Shown piece after piece: positions 40,280 to 46,434 of a stretch of DNA of 48,608 bases. The position numbers were made by a program, and so were the translations under genes. The DNA is from an uncultured Eggerthellaceae bacterium (GTDB lineage Bacteria > Actinomycetota > Coriobacteriia > Coriobacteriales > Eggerthellaceae), in assembly GCA_910580205.1 (NCBI GenBank), contig CAJTVP010000013.1, forward strand, positions 1 to 48,608, written 5' to 3'. Below the pieces are notes generated by a model, which made no database searches, had not been told where the DNA came from, and saw nothing but the letters and a program-made list of their open reading frames with translations. The number at the start of each line of letters is the position of its first letter. Within the stretch, counting starts at the first letter, position 1.

Positions 40280-41395
40280 ATGGTCGAACGCACTCAACAT
40301 AGAACACGCCATCGAGCATCCGTCCATGCTCTTCTCTGCCTTCTCTGCTCATGGGCGCTCGCATTCTCCATGCCCATGGAAGCGCTGGCCGCCAGCGTTC
40401 CTGCTGCTGATGTGAGCCAAGCGCAGGCGAAATATGAAAGCGCGGAAGCGGCGCTCCAGGCTGCTGAGGAGAAGCTGGCGACCATCTCGGAGGAGTACGA
40501 TGCGCTCTCCGATGAGGTGGATTCCCTTCAAGCGAAGATAGATGGTCTGGCGCAGCAGGTGTTGGATGTGCAAGCCAGCATGCTCGATGGGCGCAGCATC
40601 ATGGCGAACACCGCTGTCTATGAATACCGCACGTCCTCCCTCTCCTCGTTCTTGAGCTCCATCTTGGGCGCGCAGAGCTGGAATGAGCTTTCCCGCAACG
40701 TTGATTACGTTGACAAGATCATGGACCAGCAAAGCGAGGAGATCGAGAAGCAGAAAGAGCTCAAGACCCAGTTCATGCAGGCTTCCGATCAGCTGACCGC
40801 GCAGAAGAACGCGCAGGATGCGAAGCTGGAAGTATTGAACAGCAAGCGGAGCGAAGCGTCCGCCGTGGTCGAAGAAGCGGCCTCTTATGTGGACGAGAGC
40901 TCGGAGAAGCTGGCTGAGCTCAAGCAGCAGGCTGAGCAGTTCATCTGGAAATCCAAAGAACCGGAAGCCTCGGTGGATGAATCTGCGGACACGGTGGATC
41001 GCGAAGAGGTCATCTCTCCCTCCACGCCGGTCGTCCCCGATCCCTCTCCCGGTCCCGCCGCGGGCGAATACCTCACTGGCGTGGCTTCAGCCTATGGCGG
41101 CTCTTCTGATCCCTATACGCCCAACCCCGGCAAATGCGCGGACGGCGTCTCCTGGTGCACGGATACCTCCATGGGCGTCGCGGTCCCCATGTCCCTGCCC
41201 AACTTCAAGAGCTACTTCGGACGCACCGTTGAGATCACCTACAACGGCATGACGGTCTACGCCACGGTGAACGACTGCGGATACATGGGTGGCGGCTCGC
41301 GCGCCCTTGACCTGCAACCAGGCGTCTTCAAAGCCTTTGGCTTCGGAGACTGCTACGCCTGGGGCGTGCGCACGGTCAAATACCGTTTCCTTTGA
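40280..41395 (+). CDS. Secreted coiled-coil protein with RlpA/3D-like double-psi barrel
   Basis: The 371-residue protein has a basic N-region and signal peptide (LLCLLCSWALAFSMPMEALAA), a long coiled coil (~45-235), a Pro/Ser/Glu-rich linker, and a C-terminal double-psi beta barrel (from GEYLTGVASAYGG; VNDCGYMGGGSRALDLQPGVFKAFG is the RlpA/3D-type core with the Asp pair). Such barrels act on or bind peptidoglycan. The coil includes SSLSSFLSSILGAQSWNELSRNVDYVDKIM, similar to the PcsB/CwlO coil also seen in the M23 protein at 26810. The frame is open back to TTG 40196 beside the recN stop, but ATG 40280 gives the proper signal peptide. Cysteines in the barrel may form disulfides. Confidence 0.83.
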   Translation: MVERTQHRTRHRASVHALLCLLCSWALAFSMPMEALAASVPAADVSQAQAKYESAEAALQAAEEKLATISEEYDALSDEVDSLQAKIDGLAQQVLDVQASMLDGRSIMANTAVYEYRTSSLSSFLSSILGAQSWNELSRNVDYVDKIMDQQSEEIEKQKELKTQFMQASDQLTAQKNAQDAKLEVLNSKRSEASAVVEEAASYVDESSEKLAELKQQAEQFIWKSKEPEASVDESADTVDREEVISPSTPVVPDPSPGPAAGEYLTGVASAYGGSSDPYTPNPGKCADGVSWCTDTSMGVAVPMSLPNFKSYFGRTVEITYNGMTVYATVNDCGYMGGGSRALDLQPGVFKAFGFGDCYAWGVRTVKYRFL

Positions 41396-41437
41396 TGGTA
41401 TCCGCCCACCTGCGGAAGACAAGCGCGTTCAGACGCT

Positions 41438-41443
41438 TATAAT
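41438..41443 (+). promoter_or_regulatory. -10 box (TATAAT) of pheST
   Basis: A perfect TATAAT lies 33 bases before the pheS start. No good -35 is visible at 17 bp. A small TCCGC/GCGGA hairpin (41401-41416) just before it follows the upstream gene. Confidence 0.55.
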
Positions 41444-41476
41444 CAAGGCTCATCCAAACGATCCAAAGGGGTAGTG

Positions 41477-42538
41477 ATGACGATCATCGAAGAGCTTGAC
41501 TCTTTGAAGCAACGCGTCCTCGCAGACATCAGCGCAGCGGAGGACAGCGCGGCGCTTGAGGATGTCCGCATTGCGGTCCTGGGCAAATCCGGCACGCTCA
41601 CCGCATACCTGCGCAACATGGGCAACGTCCCAAAAGAGGAGAAAGCGCAGGTCGGGCGCGCGGTCAACGAAGCGCGCACGGCGGTGGAGACGGCTCTTGA
41701 GGAGGCCAAGAAGCTCCTCCAACAACAAGAGCTGGATGCGGCCATCGCCTCAGATGCGGTGGATATCACGCTTCCCGGTCGCTCTCAGCAGATCGGCACC
41801 CGCCATCTCATCAACGGCATGATCGACGAGATGACGGATGTGTTCTTGGGGCTGGGCTATTCGCTCTTCGAAGGACCTGAGGTGGAGACGGATTACTACA
41901 ACTTCGAAGCCTTGAACGCGCCCCCGGATCATCCCAGCCGCTCCATGCAGGACACCTTCTACGTGAAGGACCTCTCCGGTGACGGCAGCGCCGTCAAGGG
42001 CGAATCCGACGTGCTTTTGCGCACGCAGACCTCTGGTGCCCAGGTGCATGCCATGGAGGATTGCTCGCTGCCCATCTACATCATCGTGCCAGGCAAGGTG
42101 TATCGCCGCGACGTGGCGGACCCCAGCCACCTTCCGCAGTTCCACCAGATCGAGGGTTTGGTGGTGGACAAGGGGATCACCTTCGGGGATTTGAAGGGCA
42201 CGCTCGATTACGCTTGCAAGGCCATCTTCGGCCCTGATCGCCGCACGCGCTTCCGCGCTCACTATTTCCCGTTCACGGAACCTTCAGCTGAGGTGGATGT
42301 CAGCTGCGGGGTCTGCGGCGGCGAAGGTTGCCGCATGTGCAAGGGCACCGGCTGGCTGGAGCTTCTGGGCTGCGGCATGGTGGACCCCAACGTTCTGGAG
42401 ATGAGCGGGATCGATCCGGAGGTGTATTCCGGATTCGCGTTCGGCCTGGGCGTTGAGCGCGCCGCGTGCCTCAAGTACAACGTGCCGGATCTGCGCATGC
42501 TGCTGGAAGGCGACATGCGCTTCCTCAGGCAATTCTGA
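41477..42538 (+). CDS. pheS: Phenylalanyl-tRNA synthetase alpha subunit
   Basis: The 353-residue class II synthetase subunit has an N-terminal coiled coil (~1-90) and motif 2/3 segments (KVYRRDVADPSHLPQFHQIEG; FAFGLGVERAACLKY). A CGVCGGEGCRMCKGTGWLELLGCGMV insert has the paired cysteines seen in many bacterial PheS. Together with PheT it forms the tetramer that charges tRNA-Phe. ATG 41477 is chosen, with AAAGGGG upstream; GTG 41474 directly before it is in frame and nearly equivalent. It is followed after 17 bases by pheT. Confidence 0.96.
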   Translation: MTIIEELDSLKQRVLADISAAEDSAALEDVRIAVLGKSGTLTAYLRNMGNVPKEEKAQVGRAVNEARTAVETALEEAKKLLQQQELDAAIASDAVDITLPGRSQQIGTRHLINGMIDEMTDVFLGLGYSLFEGPEVETDYYNFEALNAPPDHPSRSMQDTFYVKDLSGDGSAVKGESDVLLRTQTSGAQVHAMEDCSLPIYIIVPGKVYRRDVADPSHLPQFHQIEGLVVDKGITFGDLKGTLDYACKAIFGPDRRTRFRAHYFPFTEPSAEVDVSCGVCGGEGCRMCKGTGWLELLGCGMVDPNVLEMSGIDPEVYSGFAFGLGVERAACLKYNVPDLRMLLEGDMRFLRQF

Positions 42539-42555
42539 TAGGCGGGGAGTGACCG

Positions 42556-45015
42556 ATGAAGCTATCTCTCAAATGGGTGGGCGACTACGTTGACGTGCCC
42601 ACGGACACCCAGGCGTTCTGCGATCGCTTGGACCTCACTGGCACCGGCGTCGAAGGCGTCGAGAAGCTGGGGGCTGCCTTGGAAGGCGTCGTGGTGGGCC
42701 ATGTTCTCACGTGCGTTGAGCACCCGGATTCCGATCATATGCACGTGGTCACCGTGGACGTGGGCGAAGAGGAGCCCGTGCAGATCGTCTGCGGCGCGCC
42801 CAACATCGCTGCTGACATAAAGGTGCCCGTGGCCACCGTGGGCGCGGTGCTGCCCAGCGAAGACGGCGGCTTCAAGATCAAGAAGAGCAAGCTGCGCGGC
42901 GTCGTAAGCTGCGGAATGTGCTGCTCCCGGCGGGAGCTGGGCCAGGGGACGGACCATGACGGCATCTGGGTGCTCCCCGAAGATGCTCCGGTGGGCATGG
43001 CGTTCACGGAGTATCTGGGCCAGGGCGACACTGTGCTGGACTTGGAGATCACCCCGAACCGGCCTGACTGCCTGTCCGTGACGGGCCTGGCCCGTGAGAT
43101 CGGCGCCATGTACCAGACGCCCGTGGCGTTCCCGCTGCAAGAGGATGCGGCGAAACTGGACGCTCTCACCGCAGGAGAACCCGTTGCGGATTCCGTTCAG
43201 CTGGAGATCACGGATCCGGACCGCTGCCAGCGCTACACCGCCCGCGTCATCGAAGGCGTGAAGGTGGGGCCGTCCCCGGACTGGCTGGCTGAGCGGGTCG
43301 TGGCCTCTGGCGCGCGCTCCATCAACAACGTGGTGGATGTCACGAACTACATCATGTTCCTCTACGGGCAGCCCCTCCATGCGTTCGACTATGACACGCT
43401 CAAAGATGCGGATGGCAACGTGAAGGTGATCGTGCGTCCCGCCGAAGAGGGCGAAGAGTTCACCACCCTTGACGGCACTGATCGCGTGCTGACCTCTGAC
43501 ATGACCGTCATCGCCACGCCGGCCTCCGCCGTGGCCTTGGCTGGCGTCATGGGCGGCCTCCATTCGGAAGTGGAGGACCACACCACTTCCATCCTCCTGG
43601 AGACAGCCACGTTCAGCCGCGCGCACACTTCGCGCACGAGCCGCAACCTGGGGCTCATATCCGAGGCTTCCATGCGCTATGAACGAGGCGTGGACGACGT
43701 GCCCATCGCGGACATCTCAGCCGCGGCCGCCGCGCTCATGGCGGAGGTCTGCGGCGGCACGGTGCGACCGGGCATCGTGGATCTCTACCCGGTCAAGTCT
43801 GTGCCAGTGCCGCTCTCATTCCGCATCCAGCGCTTCAACGCCATGATGGGCGCTGACATCCCCTCTGGCTTCGTGGTGGACATCCTGGAGCGTTTGGGTT
43901 GCCAGGTGCGGCCTTCCGCAGAGGACGGGGTGCTCGATGTGGTGGCGCCCACGTTCCGCCCTGACCTGGAACGCGAGATAGACCTGTACGAAGAGGTGGT
44001 GCGCCTTTGGGGCATGGATCGCATCGCACCCACGCTGCCCTCCTCTCCTGATCGCGTCGGCACGCGCGAGCAGTCTGAAGTCGTCCGCGGCATCGTGAAT
44101 GGCACCCTGCGCGCCAGCGGCATGAATGAGACCATGACCTACTCCTTCGTGGAACCTGCCGATGTGAAGGCCATGCGCATGGACGGCCTTGATCTGGGCA
44201 TGGCCGTGGAGCTTTTGAACCCGCTCAATGCGGATCAGTCGGTCATGCGCCAGACGATCCTTCCGGGCCTTCTGCGCTCGGTGGCCTACAACCAGCACCA
44301 CGGCACGAAGAACATCCAGCTCTATGAGATCGGCACGGTGTTCTTCACCGCCGAGGGTCGCAAGAAGCCCAAGGAGCGCACGCGGGTGGCGGGCGTGCTT
44401 GCCGGCGCCATGGGAGAAGATGGCTGGAACGAGAAGCGCGCGCCCTTCGATTTCTTCGATGGCAAGGGCATCGTGGAGAACTTGGCTCGCGAGCTGGCGC
44501 TGCCGAAGGTGCGCTTCAAGGAGCTTGTCCCAGAAGATGCGCCCCAGCTCCAACCGGGACGGGCGGCTCAGGTGCTCTCTGGTGGCACGGTCCTCGGCTG
44601 GGTGGGGGAGGTGCACCCGCTGGTGGCGGCTGCCTTCGACGCCGAAGCGCCCATCGTGGCGTTCGACTTGGATATGAAGGCCCTTGAGAAGTCCTACCGC
44701 CCGGCACGGGATTACGTGGACGTGCCCACGTTCCCGGCGGTGGAGGTGGACCAGGCGTTCGTCGTGGATGAGAGCGTCACTCACGAGAAGATGGAGCAGG
44801 TCATGACCTCTGCGGGCGGCAAGATGCTGGAGAGCGTCGCGCTGTTCGACGTGTACCGGGATGATGAGCGCGTGGGCGCGGGCAAGAAGTCCATGGCCTA
44901 TCGCCTGACCTACCGCGCGCCGGAGCGCACCCTCACCTCCGAGGAAGTGGACAAGGCTCACGAGAAGCTGGTGAAGAAGGTCCAAGGCGCCACCGCCGCC
45001 GAAGTCCGCTCATAG
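42556..45015 (+). CDS. pheT: Phenylalanyl-tRNA synthetase beta subunit
   Basis: The 819-residue subunit has the N-terminal B1/OB tRNA-binding region (VVVGHVLTCVEHPDSDHMHVVTVDVG), the B3/B4 editing domain in the middle, and B5 (FRPDLEREIDLYEEVVRLWG). The catalytic-like B6/B7 core follows, and the C-terminal ferredoxin-like anticodon-binding domain closes the chain (LFDVYRDDERVGAGKKSMAYRLTYR). The length and domain order are standard. It is cotranscribed with pheS. It is followed by a hairpin (45028-45048) and a long repeat-rich gap. Confidence 0.97.
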   Translation: MKLSLKWVGDYVDVPTDTQAFCDRLDLTGTGVEGVEKLGAALEGVVVGHVLTCVEHPDSDHMHVVTVDVGEEEPVQIVCGAPNIAADIKVPVATVGAVLPSEDGGFKIKKSKLRGVVSCGMCCSRRELGQGTDHDGIWVLPEDAPVGMAFTEYLGQGDTVLDLEITPNRPDCLSVTGLAREIGAMYQTPVAFPLQEDAAKLDALTAGEPVADSVQLEITDPDRCQRYTARVIEGVKVGPSPDWLAERVVASGARSINNVVDVTNYIMFLYGQPLHAFDYDTLKDADGNVKVIVRPAEEGEEFTTLDGTDRVLTSDMTVIATPASAVALAGVMGGLHSEVEDHTTSILLETATFSRAHTSRTSRNLGLISEASMRYERGVDDVPIADISAAAAALMAEVCGGTVRPGIVDLYPVKSVPVPLSFRIQRFNAMMGADIPSGFVVDILERLGCQVRPSAEDGVLDVVAPTFRPDLEREIDLYEEVVRLWGMDRIAPTLPSSPDRVGTREQSEVVRGIVNGTLRASGMNETMTYSFVEPADVKAMRMDGLDLGMAVELLNPLNADQSVMRQTILPGLLRSVAYNQHHGTKNIQLYEIGTVFFTAEGRKKPKERTRVAGVLAGAMGEDGWNEKRAPFDFFDGKGIVENLARELALPKVRFKELVPEDAPQLQPGRAAQVLSGGTVLGWVGEVHPLVAAAFDAEAPIVAFDLDMKALEKSYRPARDYVDVPTFPAVEVDQAFVVDESVTHEKMEQVMTSAGGKMLESVALFDVYRDDERVGAGKKSMAYRLTYRAPERTLTSEEVDKAHEKLVKKVQGATAAEVRS

Positions 45016-45456
45016 CTGCGCTGATTCGCAAGGCGAAGCGCGCCTTGCACCCAGGAACGCGCTCGCGCACAAAAATGCGCGTTGGCGGAAGACCATCGCC
45101 AACGCCATTCATTGAGGCGCCTGCCCGGGTCAGCCTGGCGCACCGGATGATCCCAGGTGATGCGGAAGCCGCTCCAATCAGGAAGCTCGCCCAACCGGCG
45201 GATGCGCAGGCGACCGTTCCCGTGCGCATCACCCTCGTTGGCGGGCGATGCCCGCGCTACGCAGATCAGGCTGAATAAAAAACCAAGGAAGCCCTGTAGC
45301 GCACCCATCGGGTGCCAATGGTCAACCATGCGAACAGGACGGGTATCCTGCGCATCCGCCGTCAGATCCTGCATCAGAATCAGGGGAAGCCACCGCAATC
45401 AAGTTGCAACCCAGGCTGCCTTTCGCTGCGCCCCTTGATTCGCGGCTGCGAGAACG
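45016..45456. other. 440-bp intergenic region rich in inverted repeats
   Basis: No credible gene. Inverted repeats seen: GCAAGGCG/CGCCTTGC (45028-45048, terminator-like after pheT); GCGTTGGCG/CGCCAACGC (45079-45105); a 15-bp perfect pair CGGCGGATGCGCAGG (45196-45210) with its complement at 45347-45361; nested inside it GCGGGC-GAT-GCCCGC (45241-45255), GCGCTAC/GTAGCGC (45254-45302) and GCACCC-ATC-GGGTGC (45301-45315); and GAATCAGGGG/CCCCTTGATTC (45377-45441). The density suggests a structured RNA, a decayed mobile element, or converging terminators. Confidence 0.6.
45196..45361. repeat. 15-bp perfect inverted repeat enclosing nested hairpins
   Basis: The arms CGGCGGATGCGCAGG (45196-45210) and CCTGCGCATCCGCCG (45347-45361) would close a ~166-nt structure with two or three inner stems. 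An 11-base or longer piece of the arm (CGGATGCGCAGG) also occurs before tRNA-His at 30011-30022. No known RNA family is recognised. Confidence 0.5.
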
Positions 45457-46272
45457 TCAGATATCCAGGGTGAGGCCGTCGTAGGCCACGGCCACGCGGC
45501 CGTCGAAGCCGGCGCAATGGCGTTCCAGCTTCGCGGCGGTGATGGGCTCGTCGTAGTGCATGCACAGATGCGTGAGATAGATTCGCCCAGCGTCCAGACT
45601 CAAGCCCTCTTCGATGCATTCCTGCACGGAGTGGTGGGCATCCGGATTCCAGTTGCGCTTCCAGAATGTCGCGTCCATGGCCAGGATGTCCACCCCGCGC
45701 ACGGCATCCGCCGTCTCCTCAGGCAAAGGTCCCGTGTCTGAGGCGTAGAACAGGCGCGTTGCCTCAGTCTCTATGAGATACCCGTACGTGCCCGGCGCGT
45801 GGGTCACGGGCAGCGCCGTGTAGCGCACGCCGTCGAACTCGATCGCGTCGAAGGGCGCCACATCTTGAAACGCCAGGCAATAGTCCATGTAGTGAAACTC
45901 TTTCAGGATCCCCTCACGGGCAGCAGGGGAGGCATGGACCGGGAGCGGCGCTCCACCCCGCTTCAGAGCCACCAGATACTCGTATTCGCCAAGGCCGCCG
46001 ATATGGTCGTAATGGCAATGGGTGAACAGCATCTCATCCACATGGCGGACGCCTTCCCGAAGAAGCTGGTGGCGCGCATCGGGCGGCGCATCGATCACCA
46101 GCGTGGGCGTATCCGCTTCCGGCAGTCCCGCGCGCCGGATCATGACGCCGCAATCCCCGCGGGCCAGATCCGGATCCGCCCGCGCCTCCGTGCACGCGGG
46201 GCAATCGCAGAAGAAAGAAGGCACGCCGCACCCGGCTGCCGTGCCCATGAATGTGAACCGATGATCCGTCAT
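45457..46272 (-). CDS. PhnP-like metallo-beta-lactamase-fold phosphodiesterase
   Basis: The 271-residue MBL-fold hydrolase has the metal motif THCHYDHIGGLGEY, a later DTGPL Asp and THLCMHYDEP His. An N-terminal CGVPSFFCDCPACTEA resembles the extra zinc-binding cysteine cluster of PhnP (phosphoribosyl cyclic phosphodiesterase). No phn (C-P lyase) genes are nearby, so the substrate may be another cyclic phosphate or nucleotide. ATG 46272 has GAGGAGGGCG at SD distance; an in-frame ATG at 46326 does not. It converges on pheT across the repeat-rich gap and is divergent from the molybdoenzyme gene. Confidence 0.85.
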   Translation of the reverse strand: MTDHRFTFMGTAAGCGVPSFFCDCPACTEARADPDLARGDCGVMIRRAGLPEADTPTLVIDAPPDARHQLLREGVRHVDEMLFTHCHYDHIGGLGEYEYLVALKRGGAPLPVHASPAAREGILKEFHYMDYCLAFQDVAPFDAIEFDGVRYTALPVTHAPGTYGYLIETEATRLFYASDTGPLPEETADAVRGVDILAMDATFWKRNWNPDAHHSVQECIEEGLSLDAGRIYLTHLCMHYDEPITAAKLERHCAGFDGRVAVAYDGLTLDI

Positions 46273-46336
46273 CTTCGCCCTCCTCAGCGCCAAGCCGCTT
46301 GCCGTCTTCAACGAAACGCGCTTCACAGCCTCTCCC

Positions 46337-46362
46337 GATTATACGGCGGAGCCGCTATAATC
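46337..46362. promoter_or_regulatory. Back-to-back divergent -10 boxes
   Basis: GATTATA (46337-46343) and TATAATC (46356-46362) form a symmetrical pair: a minus-strand TATAAT for the PhnP-like gene and a plus-strand TATAAT for the molybdoenzyme, 12 bp apart. Each promoter's -35 region would overlap the other's -10, so only one polymerase could bind at a time. No clear -35 is visible on either side. Confidence 0.5.
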
Positions 46363-46434
46363 CAGGGACACAGGGGGAAGCCTGTCCGTTCGTGCGTCTG
46401 CGCGAAGGCTTACGAGAAGTAGAGAGGAAGGTTT

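Noticed and set aside
44958..45398. 146-codon minus-strand frame spanning the end of pheT and the repeat-rich gap
   Set aside because: It overlaps the conserved pheT C-terminus in antisense, has no SD, and its composition follows the inverted repeats. It may at most contain remnants of an old gene.
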